This document shows positions 1 through 7,441 of a stretch of 12,806 nucleotides of DNA, in pieces; positions within the stretch are counted from its first letter, which is position 1; each line of letters starts with the position of its first letter. The notes under the pieces are model-generated. The model saw only the letters and a program-made list of their open reading frames with translations. It did no database searches and was not told the DNA's origin. A program made the translations under genes and the position numbers. This DNA is from Alphaproteobacteria bacterium UBA2964 (GTDB lineage Bacteria; Pseudomonadota; Alphaproteobacteria; MPNO01; UBA2964), in contig DEBE01000179.1 of assembly GCA_002348425.1 (NCBI GenBank), forward strand, positions 8,804-21,609. The letters run 5' to 3'.

Positions 1-90
1 TATCTAAAAACCATCAAAGAAATACCAACTTCTGCACGGCCAAATTATGCATTGGTTGAGCAAGTACAATTTGCGTTCGAAGACCATTGA
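1..90 (+). CDS. C-terminal end of an unidentified protein (partial, 5' cut by window)
   Basis: An open frame runs from the first base to a TGA at 88-90 and gives 29 residues ending in VQFAFEDH. The last base of its stop codon is the A of the next gene's ATG, so the two genes are probably co-transcribed and translationally coupled. Too little is present to assign a family. A ferredoxin, reductase or another pathway enzyme would all fit the context, but none is supported by the visible residues. Confidence 0.6.
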   Translation, partial: YLKTIKEIPTSARPNYALVEQVQFAFEDH

Positions 91-1313
91 TGGAAAAATC
101 TAAACATACTTGGCCAGAGGGTAATGATAGGGTGCCGTATTGGATTTATACGGATCAGGCTAACTACGAGCGTGAGCTGGAGAAAATCTTTTATGGTCCA
201 TTCTGGAACTATGTTGGGCTGGAGTGTGAAGTGCCAAGGGCCGGCGATTTCAAGGGCACGCAGATTGGTGATCAGTCTATAATTGTTGTTCGTGATCAAA
301 ATGATGAAGTTAATGTACTTGTTAATCGTTGTGCCCACCGGGGAGTAAAAATTTGTGAGCAGGATAAGGGATCTTTTAAGGAAATCATATGTCCTTACCA
401 CCAGTGGACCTATGACTTGGATGGAAGATTACTAGGTGTTCCTTTTCATAGAGGTGTCAAGGGCAAGGGCGGTATGCCGGACAATTTTTCTTTCGAAGCA
501 AATGGATTGGATAAGCTAAGGGTTCACATTCGAAACGGTGGAATTTTTGCCACCATGTCTGATGCTACACCCTCTTTCGAAGATTACATGGGACCACGTA
601 TTTTAGGCTATTACGATAGGCAACTTGATGGTCGTGTTCTTAAATTACTTGGTCATTCGCGCCAAAGAATTGGCGCTAACTGGAAGCTGATGCTCGAAAA
701 TATCAAGGATACACATCATGCTAGTCTTTTGCATGTATTCTTTGTAACTTTCGGCTTATTTCGTGTTGATAACGAATCGCGCGTAGAAATGGATAAAACC
801 GGTTTGCACACAGCACTCAGCTCCATACGTGGAGAACAAGAATTAAATGATGGCACTGCTCAAATGAGGTCCTTCAGTTCGGAACTTACTTTAAATGATC
901 CAAATTTGCTCGATTTTTTGCCTGAATTTTCCGGTGATCAAACCGTCGTAATGCAAACCTTGTGGCCTAATGTTATTTTACAACAACAGTCCAATACTCT
1001 TGCCACACGGCAAATAGTGCCGCAGGGACCTAATGCCTTTGAACTCCATTGGACTTTTTTTGGATACGAAACAGACGATGAAGAAATGACTACACGGCGA
1101 TTACGCCAAGCAAATTTAATGGGTCCTGCAGGATTTGTATCTATTGATGACGGTCAAATTCTTGAACGCACCCAAGAGGGAATACTAGCTCATCCGCAAA
1201 AGCAAGGTGTAGTAGAGCTGGGTGGTTGCGAGACAGAAGATACAGATCATATGGTCACAGAGGTTGCTTTGCGGGCATTTTATAAGGGCTATCGCAAAGT
1301 GATGGGACTATGA
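90..1313 (+). CDS. Rieske aromatic ring-hydroxylating oxygenase, alpha (catalytic) subunit
   Basis: This is the catalytic subunit of a cytoplasmic Rieske non-haem iron oxygenase, which hydroxylates an aromatic ring using O2 and electrons from a reductase or ferredoxin. The 407-residue product has the Rieske [2Fe-2S] ligands Cys81-x-His83 and Cys101-x2-His104. It also has the mononuclear iron motif ENIKDTHHASLLH (Asp207, His210, His215), and Asp353 or Asp354 in SIDDG is the likely carboxylate ligand. The stretches RQRIGANWKLMLENIKD and HVFFVTFGLFR resemble the salicylate 5-hydroxylase/anthranilate/terephthalate dioxygenase group, so an aromatic carboxylate is a reasonable substrate class; the exact substrate cannot be read. 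The ATG at 90 overlaps the upstream TGA by one base; an in-frame TTG at 87 is the alternative start. The gene ends in an ATGA overlap with the beta subunit. No electron-transfer partner is present in the window. Confidence 0.95.
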   Translation: MEKSKHTWPEGNDRVPYWIYTDQANYERELEKIFYGPFWNYVGLECEVPRAGDFKGTQIGDQSIIVVRDQNDEVNVLVNRCAHRGVKICEQDKGSFKEIICPYHQWTYDLDGRLLGVPFHRGVKGKGGMPDNFSFEANGLDKLRVHIRNGGIFATMSDATPSFEDYMGPRILGYYDRQLDGRVLKLLGHSRQRIGANWKLMLENIKDTHHASLLHVFFVTFGLFRVDNESRVEMDKTGLHTALSSIRGEQELNDGTAQMRSFSSELTLNDPNLLDFLPEFSGDQTVVMQTLWPNVILQQQSNTLATRQIVPQGPNAFELHWTFFGYETDDEEMTTRRLRQANLMGPAGFVSIDDGQILERTQEGILAHPQKQGVVELGGCETEDTDHMVTEVALRAFYKGYRKVMGL

Positions 1314-1783
1314 CAATAGATCCCATAACCTATCGTGAAATTGAGACATTGATGAACGAGTATGCTCTAACAATTGATGATGGGGAATTGGAAAAATGGC
1401 CCAGTTTTTTTGTATCAGATTGTTTGTATAAAATAATTTCAAAAGAAAATTTTGATTCGGGACTGCCATTATCAATATTGCTTTGTGACTCACAGGGGAT
1501 GTTAAAGGATAGAGCTAAAGCATTTTCTGAGTTAAATGTATTTGCGCCCCGCACCTGGCGTCATATGCTTGGGGCTGTTCATGCTTCAGGGTCTGGGCAC
1601 AAATATTTAGCGCGCACTAGTTTCGTTATTTTTGAAACCCTGGACGGAAAAGATACCCACATCCAGTGTGCTGGTGAATACCGGGATGTTATAATTCGTA
1701 AAGAAAAAGGTTTACGGTTTAAGGAGCGTTTATGCGTTTATGATACAACAATGATACCTAACTCAATTGTATGTCCAATCTAG
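1310..1783 (+). CDS. Rieske ring-hydroxylating oxygenase, beta (small) subunit
   Basis: The 157-residue protein is the non-catalytic small subunit with a SnoaL/NTF2-like fold that assembles with the alpha subunit. An N-terminal helix (about residues 8-30, with an acidic IDDGELEKW segment) precedes a mixed beta region. The C-terminus, with CVYDTTMIPNSIVCPI, matches the 'YDT..IP.S...PI' ending common in these subunits, and the length is typical. Its ATG overlaps the alpha-subunit stop as ATGA, which supports coupled 1:1 synthesis. It is followed by a 120-base AT-rich gap before the SDR gene, without a convincing terminator hairpin. Confidence 0.92.
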   Translation: MTIDPITYREIETLMNEYALTIDDGELEKWPSFFVSDCLYKIISKENFDSGLPLSILLCDSQGMLKDRAKAFSELNVFAPRTWRHMLGAVHASGSGHKYLARTSFVIFETLDGKDTHIQCAGEYRDVIIRKEKGLRFKERLCVYDTTMIPNSIVCPI

Positions 1784-1903
1784 GTGGTAAATGTTTAAAA
1801 TAAAGGTGTCTCATTTTTGGATATGTAATTTTATTTCTTCGGGAATAGAGTTTTAAATTTTTAATTTGTTATTTGGCAGTAACTAAATGTCGTGAGGAAA
1901 GTT
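1784..1903 (+). other. AT-rich intergenic gap between oxygenase and SDR genes
   Basis: This 120-base stretch is rich in T and A runs. I see no GC-rich hairpin followed by a T run and no clear -35/-10 pair, so it may simply be a spacer within one transcript or hold a weak promoter. A GAGGA ribosome-binding site lies near its right end (1894-1898). Confidence 0.4.
1894..1898 (+). promoter_or_regulatory. Ribosome binding site (GAGGA) that decides the SDR start
   Basis: GAGGA lies 5 bases before the TTG at 1904. The upstream in-frame GTG at 1892 has no Shine-Dalgarno sequence and would itself be part of this site. TTG 1904 is therefore the better start. Confidence 0.6.
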
Positions 1904-2695
1904 TTGGAGAAATATTTTAGTTTGAAGGATCGCGTCGCTATTATTACTGGCCCGGCAAAGGGTATGGGTGAGGCGGCTACTTTAACAATGGCTGATGCCG
2001 GGGCTGACCTTGTTCTTGTGGGGCGTGACCTCGCTCCAATTGAGGGTGTTGCTAAAAAAGTGCATAAGCTTGGTCGCAGAGCAGAAATAATTCAGTGTGA
2101 TGTTACTAAACATGATCAGGTAGTGAAAGTCTGTGAGGACACGCTGAAGAACTTCGGTCAAATAGACATATTGGTAAATATTGCGGGTGGAACCGGTCCA
2201 CTCGGTAAACTCTCTTGGGAGACTACGCCTGAAGAGTTTGATCAAATAATTAATCTTAATATGAAGGGTTGTTTTTTAACTATGAAAGCGGCTCTTCCGA
2301 GTATGATTAAAAGGCGTTATGGTAAGATTGTAAATGTTGGTGGCACTTTTGGGTTGAGAGGGCGCGCACTGCGGATGGCTTATAGTGCTTCAAAGTGGGG
2401 ATTACGGGGTATAACAAAGAGTACTGCTTTGGAAGTGGGTCGTCACAATATTAATGTTAATTGTTTGTGTCCGGGAATGGTGGATGGCCCTCGATTTAAG
2501 AAAGTTTGTGCAGAACGAGCTAAAAGTCGTGGTATAAGTAAAGAGGAAGCACGGGCAGAGCATGAAGATGAGTATGCCTTGCGGAGGATCTCAACAGCGC
2601 AGGATGTCGCAAATGCCATCCTATTTTTTTCTAGTGATGCGTCGCAAAATATTACTGGCCAAGATCTTGCTATTGATGGTGGTTGGGTAATTTGA
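1904..2695 (+). CDS. Classical short-chain dehydrogenase/reductase (SDR) with Gly at the catalytic Ser position
   Basis: An NAD(P)-dependent cytoplasmic oxidoreductase of about 263 residues, counted from the TTG at 1904 (an in-frame GTG at 1892 would add four residues). The Rossmann motif is TGPAKGMG (residues 15-22), the VNIAGG motif sits near residue 91, the structural Asn is about 119 (NMKG), and the active-site YSASK has Tyr160 and Lys164. The residue 13 before the Tyr, normally the catalytic Ser, is Gly147 (codon GGC), with Thr148 next to it. GRD after the second beta strand hints at NADP(H). Placed directly after a Rieske oxygenase pair, it could act as a cis-dihydrodiol dehydrogenase or oxidise a later alcohol; the sequence does not decide. 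The C-terminal GQDLAIDGGWVI is standard for the family. Confidence 0.9.
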   Translation: MEKYFSLKDRVAIITGPAKGMGEAATLTMADAGADLVLVGRDLAPIEGVAKKVHKLGRRAEIIQCDVTKHDQVVKVCEDTLKNFGQIDILVNIAGGTGPLGKLSWETTPEEFDQIINLNMKGCFLTMKAALPSMIKRRYGKIVNVGGTFGLRGRALRMAYSASKWGLRGITKSTALEVGRHNINVNCLCPGMVDGPRFKKVCAERAKSRGISKEEARAEHEDEYALRRISTAQDVANAILFFSSDASQNITGQDLAIDGGWVI

Positions 2696-2698
2696 TCT

Positions 2699-2704
2699 GA
2701 GGAG
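2699..2704 (+). promoter_or_regulatory. Strong ribosome binding site (GAGGAG) for the TTG-started cyclic amidohydrolase
   Basis: GAGGAG begins 3 bases after the SDR stop codon and ends 8 bases before TTG 2713. No ATG or GTG in this frame is better placed, so it fixes the TTG start. Confidence 0.7.
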
Positions 2705-2712
2705 TACGCGTT

Positions 2713-4134
2713 TTGAGTAACAAAAATATTAATTTGATAATTCGTGGTGGAAAGGTGGTTTCGCCATCTTCTACGATTGAAGCCGATGTTGCCATATCTG
2801 ATGAAAAGATTGTTGCGGTCGTTTCTCCGGGGGTTTTGCCAAAAGCTGAAAGAGAAATTGATGCCGCGGGGCATTATGTCCTTCCTGGAGCTATTGATAG
2901 CCATGTACATTTTCGCGAGCCAGGCTATGCGTATAAAGAAGATTGGGGAACGGGTACTGCGGCCGCGGCCTGTGGTGGAACAACTAGTGTTTTTGAAATG
3001 CCCAATACCAACCCTCCCACTGGAACTTTAGAGGCTCTTAAATTAAAGCAGGGCTGCGCGGAAGCGCAGGCTTATGTCGATTATGGAATTTATGGTCTTC
3101 TTGACGAGGATAATATTGAAGTCCTCGAAGATTTGATCGGCGCTGGTGTGAGTGGATTTAAATGTTTTATGGGGAATACCTTTGGTGATTTGCCTGCGCC
3201 ATCGGATGGTGCAATTCTTGAAGGTTTTGAAATTTTGGCTCGCCATGGCTATCGGTGCACCGTTCATGCGGAAAACCCCTCGATTATGGCAAGGAGGCAG
3301 GAACGTATGGTTCAGGCAGGCCGAACCGATCCTTTGGCACATCTGGCAGCCCGCCCAGAAGTTTGCGCTGTAGAGGCCGTTGGTCGCGCTGTTGCTTTTG
3401 CGGAGTGGACTGGTGCTAGGCTTCATATTGCACACAAAAGTTCTAAGGATGCACTCTATATTTTAAAAGATGCAAAAGCTCGAGGCGTTGATGTGACTGT
3501 CGAAACATGTCCTCACTATTTGTTGATGAGCACCGATGATATGACAACACTTGGCGGGGCACTCAGGGTCAATCCACCGGTCCGAGAACCGGGCCATGCC
3601 GAAGGCTTATGGGAAGCGCTGCATGAAGGGACAATTGACATGATTGCCACCGATCATGCCCCTCATCAGCCGGATGAAAAAAGTTCTAAAAATATTTGGG
3701 AATGTGATTGCGGTTTCCCAGGTGTTGAAACGCAAATGCCGATCATGTTGACACAAGTAAATGCTGGACGGATGACACTCAACCAATACGTAAAATGGTC
3801 AGCTCATGCCCCAGCCCATGCATGGGGTTGTTACCCTAATAAGGGGGTAATACAAGCAGGGTCAGATGCCGATATCGTTGTGGTCAGCCTCGACAAGGGC
3901 TACATAATTGATCGTGAAAATTTACATTCTAAAAGTAAGATGACGGTATGGCATGGGTTTGAGACCACAGCAACAGTAGAGTGGACACTGGTGCGAGGTC
4001 GTACCGTGGTTGAAAATAGTGTTTTGGTTGGTGAAAGTGGTTGGGGCAAAAAAATAGAGCAAAAAATGCCGGAACCCGCACCTCAGAATATTGAAAAATC
4101 TATGGACGCAATTGTAAAGGCCCCACGATTTTAA
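2713..4134 (+). CDS. Cyclic amidohydrolase (dihydroorotase/allantoinase/hydantoinase group)
   Basis: A 473-residue metal-dependent hydrolase that should open a cyclic amide, imide or ureide by ring C-N hydrolysis. It has the binuclear metal set of the family: HVHFREPG (His64, His66), GFKCFMG (Lys150, the expected carboxylated lysine), HAE (His185), HIAHKSS (His241) and TDHAPH (Asp314). A small beta-sandwich formed by both termini flanks the TIM barrel, and SDADIVVVSL near residue 390 is the usual C-terminal strand. Motifs fit allantoinase, hydantoinase or a non-pyrimidine dihydroorotase homologue. The setting beside oxygenase and SDR genes argues for a catabolic ring-opening role rather than pyrimidine synthesis. 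It starts at TTG with a strong ribosome-binding site, 17 bases after the SDR stop, so the two are probably one operon. The C-terminal tail after about residue 440 is polar and not obviously part of the fold. Confidence 0.9.
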   Translation: MSNKNINLIIRGGKVVSPSSTIEADVAISDEKIVAVVSPGVLPKAEREIDAAGHYVLPGAIDSHVHFREPGYAYKEDWGTGTAAAACGGTTSVFEMPNTNPPTGTLEALKLKQGCAEAQAYVDYGIYGLLDEDNIEVLEDLIGAGVSGFKCFMGNTFGDLPAPSDGAILEGFEILARHGYRCTVHAENPSIMARRQERMVQAGRTDPLAHLAARPEVCAVEAVGRAVAFAEWTGARLHIAHKSSKDALYILKDAKARGVDVTVETCPHYLLMSTDDMTTLGGALRVNPPVREPGHAEGLWEALHEGTIDMIATDHAPHQPDEKSSKNIWECDCGFPGVETQMPIMLTQVNAGRMTLNQYVKWSAHAPAHAWGCYPNKGVIQAGSDADIVVVSLDKGYIIDRENLHSKSKMTVWHGFETTATVEWTLVRGRTVVENSVLVGESGWGKKIEQKMPEPAPQNIEKSMDAIVKAPRF

Positions 4135-5282
4135 CTTTTCAGTCCCAAAATTTCTTCTATAACAGTAAGTTGAATTTGAGCGGCTTTTTCTAAATCATCG
4201 ACCGGCACAAACTCATTTGGTTTGTGTCCGTCTTTTGCATGGCCCGGTCCAAATGTCATGGCCACAATACCATCATCGGCAAAATATCGTGCGTCGCTTG
4301 CTCCAATCGCTACAACATCACGGATAGGCTCACCAGTTATTTTGGAAATGGATTTATGAAAAGCATTAACGCTTGGTGCGTTGGCAGGCGAAGCGAAGCC
4401 TTTTGTGCCTGTGAGTAAGTTTACAGACCAACTTTCAGCGGGTTCACCTGAAGCTATTAAAACATTTTCGATTTCTGAAACAGCTTCGCTTATCGGCTCT
4501 TCGGGCAGCAGCCGCCGATCAATTTCTAAACGGCAATAACTCGGAACAGCATTGGTATTTGTACCCCCCTTTATTGTTCCAATATTCATCGTGGAGCGCA
4601 GGGCACCGCGGCGTCTTTGTGCTAGAATTGGTGATAAATCACGTTCAAGTAAGTTCACAATACGAACCATCCGGTTTATAGCATTGTCCCCATTATCGGG
4701 TTCTCCAGCGTGAGCACTCAAACCTGTTGCAATGATTTCTACCCATATAACACCGCGTTCCTCGAAGATGGCCTGTAGCTGGGTCTGAGCTCCACAAATT
4801 AACACCTCTGGTTTGATAATTTTCTCTTCGCGAAGATAGCACAAACCATCGGGACCAAGATTTTCTTCGTCGCCGACAAAGGTAAAAACAATTTCACCGA
4901 GTTTGGGTCCCCCGCGCCGTGCGACCTCTTCTGCAAGCCACATTTGAACGGCCATCGATCCCTTGCAATTACCCGCGCCAACACCATAAATATTATCACC
5001 AACAAGAGTGGCTGAGTAGGGATCAGTATTCCATTCACTGTGGTCGGCTATAGCTATGGTATCGGCGTGTGCATTAAATACCATAGACGGTTTACCCTCC
5101 CCCATTTTTGCAACAACATTATCGATAGGAGGTGTTCGGGTATGTATTTCCGTTTTATAGCCGACTTTGCGGAGGCGTTGAGACGTATATGCTGAAATCG
5201 CCTCCGTATCTCCGGGTGGGTAGCTAGAGGGCAATGCGATCAGATCATTGAGTATTTCTACAATTTTATCCTTGAAAGTCAT
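4131..5282 (-). CDS. M20 family metallohydrolase (ArgE/DapE/carboxypeptidase G2 type) with altered metal ligands
   Basis: A 383-residue protein with the M20 two-domain plan: catalytic halves at about 1-178 and 300-383, and an inserted dimerisation domain between them containing SAHAGEP (His191) and NAI. The family removes N-acyl or N-carbamoyl groups or cleaves peptide-like amides with two zinc ions. Expected residues that are present are His72 and Asp74 (HAD), Glu139-Glu140 (GDEE) and His353 (GHKPNEF). Two positions differ: GAGNCKG has Asn105 where the bridging Asp normally sits, and ICGAQT has Ala165 where the EPT-type Glu ligand is usual. The ATG at 5282 lies 4 bases after the FAH gene's stop; a GTG at 5297 inside that gene would add five residues. 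It is the last gene of the leftward operon and its stop overlaps the convergent amidohydrolase stop. The exact amide substrate is unknown. Confidence 0.88.
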   Translation of the reverse strand: MTFKDKIVEILNDLIALPSSYPPGDTEAISAYTSQRLRKVGYKTEIHTRTPPIDNVVAKMGEGKPSMVFNAHADTIAIADHSEWNTDPYSATLVGDNIYGVGAGNCKGSMAVQMWLAEEVARRGGPKLGEIVFTFVGDEENLGPDGLCYLREEKIIKPEVLICGAQTQLQAIFEERGVIWVEIIATGLSAHAGEPDNGDNAINRMVRIVNLLERDLSPILAQRRRGALRSTMNIGTIKGGTNTNAVPSYCRLEIDRRLLPEEPISEAVSEIENVLIASGEPAESWSVNLLTGTKGFASPANAPSVNAFHKSISKITGEPIRDVVAIGASDARYFADDGIVAMTFGPGHAKDGHKPNEFVPVDDLEKAAQIQLTVIEEILGLKS

Positions 5283-5286
5283 ATTA

Positions 5287-6255
5287 CTATTCTTCACTAA
5301 CTACTATTTCGGTCCTAAGAAGGCCAATCTGTGGGGAAATAATTTCTACTACATCACCCGGTTTTAAGAACCTATCTAACAAGGGCTTACCATCATCTCC
5401 ACTTTTTGAGGAGTCGGCTGCGGTACCAGCACCAGTGCCCCCGCTGATAATATCGCCGGGATATAACGTAAAGTCACGAGAAAGATATTCTAGGTATTCA
5501 CCATATGAAAAAGCCATTTCCCCTGATTGAAACTGTTGTCGTACTTCATTATTCACTCTCGTTTCGAGATCAATTTCCATGCAATTGGTCTCACCAACCA
5601 ATATGCAGGGGCCAATAGAACAACTCTTATCAAAATTCTTTTGCATGGCAAAATTCATAGGGCCTCCTTCCGGAGACATTCTAATGCTCCAATCTCCCAG
5701 AAGTGTAATCCCCCAAATATAATCTTTAATTTGTTTTTCTTTTATGTTTTTACCAGTTTTACCAAGCACTACGGCAACCTCACCTTCATAATCAAGATAG
5801 GTGGCTCGGGTGGGGAATGGAAGAACCGCATTGTGCCCAATAGCTTCTCGCCCTACTTTCCAGAATCCCCAAAATCCCCGGTCACGTACATAATCTCGCG
5901 GATCGCCCTTGATAGGGCTGCTTTCTCCTCGTTCTAATCTGCGTTGTGCCATTGCAACAGCGTGTTCGGCATAGTTACCGCCAGCGCATGCTATCCTTGC
6001 AGAGGGGATATTGGGTGCGTGCAGAGTGGTTTTATCCGCTGCAATAAAAAGTTCATCACCAACTTCACCTAAATTTTCTATCGTTGTTTGAATTTGATCG
6101 ATTAGTCCTTGCCCGCCCTCTATCATGTTTTCTAGGCGTGCTAAATTTGTCGCGTCAGGCTTATTTTTTTTTGCCATCGCTTTGGCAACATCGATGATTG
6201 TTTCTTCCTTAAGAATACCTGTCCGCTTATTATCCCCATATACGACAATTTTCAT
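5287..6255 (-). CDS. Fumarylacetoacetate hydrolase (FAH) family protein
   Basis: A 322-residue FAH-superfamily enzyme, a class that hydrolyses, hydrates, isomerises or decarboxylates beta-diketo or 2-keto acid fragments made after aromatic ring cleavage. An N-terminal domain of about 80 residues precedes the core. NYAEHA contains His98 (probable general base), the metal ligands are Glu157 and Glu159 in LDYEGEV and Asp188 in LLGDWS, and MQKNFD holds Lys206. The RQ of VNNEVRQ and the late LYPGDII are also family marks. Where many members read TGTPxGVG this one reads GGTGAGTAADSS, which may reflect a subfamily. It has a good ribosome-binding site upstream and is followed after 4 bases by the M20 gene, indicating co-expression. 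Hydrolase versus isomerase or hydratase cannot be told from motifs alone. Confidence 0.92.
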   Translation of the reverse strand: MKIVVYGDNKRTGILKEETIIDVAKAMAKKNKPDATNLARLENMIEGGQGLIDQIQTTIENLGEVGDELFIAADKTTLHAPNIPSARIACAGGNYAEHAVAMAQRRLERGESSPIKGDPRDYVRDRGFWGFWKVGREAIGHNAVLPFPTRATYLDYEGEVAVVLGKTGKNIKEKQIKDYIWGITLLGDWSIRMSPEGGPMNFAMQKNFDKSCSIGPCILVGETNCMEIDLETRVNNEVRQQFQSGEMAFSYGEYLEYLSRDFTLYPGDIISGGTGAGTAADSSKSGDDGKPLLDRFLKPGDVVEIISPQIGLLRTEIVVSEE

Positions 6256-6264
6256 CTATTCGTA

Positions 6265-6269
6265 CTCCT
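6265..6269 (-). promoter_or_regulatory. Ribosome binding site (AGGAG) of the FAH-family gene
   Basis: On the minus strand AGGAG ends 9 bases before the ATG at 6255. It confirms that start and suggests that this gene can be translated independently of the upstream gene, which is 87 bases away. Confidence 0.65.
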
Positions 6270-6317
6270 AAGACAAAGACATGTTCAGAGTTTAAAGGTG
6301 TTAGATTTAAAAAGAAA

Positions 6318-6330
6318 TTTTGGTCCAAAA
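6318..6330. repeat. Perfect 6-base inverted repeat (TTTTGG-T-CCAAAA) upstream of the FAH gene
   Basis: A 13-base palindrome with a single central base lies in the 87-base gap between the second amidohydrolase gene and the FAH gene. It overlaps a weak minus-strand promoter candidate: TTGGAC (plus-strand 6323-6328), a 17-base spacer and TCTAAC (6300-6305). The geometry could suit a dimeric regulator, but a palindrome this short in AT-rich DNA may be chance. No T run in a terminator arrangement follows it on the minus strand. Confidence 0.25.
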
Positions 6331-6342
6331 AAGTTATTGTCT

Positions 6343-7368
6343 CTATATTTTGTATAAGTTTTTTGGATTAGGTCCTAAAATTTTATTGACACTATTCTCG
6401 GCAATTTTCGGGTTTTCGCCGAGCATTCTGAGAGCTTCTATCTGTGCCGATGTGTCTGTATGTCCATAATCTGTGCCAATCAAGAAATTGTCATCACCCA
6501 CTCTATCAATAAGGTATGGAATATCATCTGCCATTTCCAATGTAATCCAAATATTATTATCCTTAAGTGGGTTATTGCTAAGTTTTTTGCCTTTGCGAGA
6601 CAGACGGCTCTCCGCATCCTGCAGCGCATATGGCAGCCAAGAGGCAGCAGCCTCTATAAATGCCCAGCGAATCCTGGGGTATTTAGTTGGAATCTCATTT
6701 TCTATCAAATAATGAAATTGCGAAATCATTGCCATTTTAAAACGGCCAAAATTATGGCGTTCATGGAAAACATTATTTTGATAGCTAGCGTTTGCAGAAT
6801 GAAATGCTACCGCTAAATCAATTTCCTCAGCTGCTTTAAATAATGGATCAAAGTAACTGTCACCCACGTACCTATCGCATTCGTATGGGCGAATAAATAT
6901 TGCGCAGGCCCCGTGATCTTTTGCAAATTTTAGTTCGTCACTGACGAGATGCATGGACCAAGTTGGAACGCAAGCCGCCCAACGCAGTCGTCCATTACCT
7001 AATTTCCAAATATCCGCTAGCCACCGATTATAAGCGCGGTATTGCGCGGCTTGTTGTAAGGGGTCATTGGCACATGGAACCAAAAAAATTGTTGGGTATA
7101 ACACCTGCATGTCAATGTTAAGCTCGTCCATGTGTTTGAGGCGCGCTTCCACACTACCCATTTCACGGGAGTTCCTATCCATTGATAACGTGTCCGCATT
7201 ATCTTTGGGTTGAATCTTGTCTCCACTAAGCCAGAATTGATTATTTGGTGACGGCTCTTCCCCAGTCTTGTGAAGGACGACGGGGGCAAAGTGCTTCTCA
7301 TGTTCTGCTAAATAACTCCATGTTTTATCTGATTCTATTACATGGGCGTCCGAATCAATTGTCTGCAC
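6343..7368 (-). CDS. Amidohydrolase_2 family metal-dependent hydrolase
   Basis: A 341-residue TIM-barrel protein of the Amidohydrolase_2 (ACMSD-related) family, whose members decarboxylate or hydrolyse aromatic and ring-cleavage acids with one divalent metal. The N-terminal motif IDSDAHVIE provides Asp7 and His9 (a DxH form of HxH). His190 lies in AVAFHSAN, Glu239 in FIEAAASW, and the catalytic Asp300 in IGTDYGH. The start GTG at 7368 is preferred because GGAG lies 6 bases upstream of it, while the GTG at 7380 has no such site. It is separated by 73 bases from the ACMSD-like gene upstream and by 87 from the FAH gene downstream, looser spacing than elsewhere. Its specific reaction is not recognisable. 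Confidence 0.87.
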   Translation of the reverse strand: MQTIDSDAHVIESDKTWSYLAEHEKHFAPVVLHKTGEEPSPNNQFWLSGDKIQPKDNADTLSMDRNSREMGSVEARLKHMDELNIDMQVLYPTIFLVPCANDPLQQAAQYRAYNRWLADIWKLGNGRLRWAACVPTWSMHLVSDELKFAKDHGACAIFIRPYECDRYVGDSYFDPLFKAAEEIDLAVAFHSANASYQNNVFHERHNFGRFKMAMISQFHYLIENEIPTKYPRIRWAFIEAAASWLPYALQDAESRLSRKGKKLSNNPLKDNNIWITLEMADDIPYLIDRVGDDNFLIGTDYGHTDTSAQIEALRMLGENPKIAENSVNKILGPNPKNLYKI

Positions 7369-7374
7369 TATTTT

Positions 7375-7378
7375 CTCC
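7375..7378 (-). promoter_or_regulatory. Ribosome binding site (GGAG) that favours the GTG start at 7368
   Basis: On the minus strand GGAG ends 6 bases before the GTG at 7368. It overlaps the alternative GTG codon at 7380, which has nothing resembling a Shine-Dalgarno site before it. Confidence 0.5.
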
Positions 7379-7441
7379 ACTTAGAGCATTTTTGAAACAT
7401 TTGGTATGAGTAAATTTAAACCTTTTATAAAATTAAGCTAA

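Noticed and set aside
2443..2910. Open frame of 155 codons on the minus strand across the SDR and amidohydrolase junction
   Set aside because: It is antisense to two well supported genes and its translation is low-complexity, Arg/Ser/Asn-rich without domain features.
2713..4134. Naming the cyclic amidohydrolase pyrC (pyrimidine synthesis dihydroorotase)
   Set aside because: Metal motifs are shared by allantoinases, hydantoinases and dihydroorotases; there are no other pyrimidine genes here and the context is catabolic.
5527..5937. Long open frame of 136 codons on the plus strand opposite the FAH gene
   Set aside because: It lies wholly within the FAH-family coding region, has no recognisable domain or ribosome-binding site, and its residues follow from the antisense of conserved motifs.
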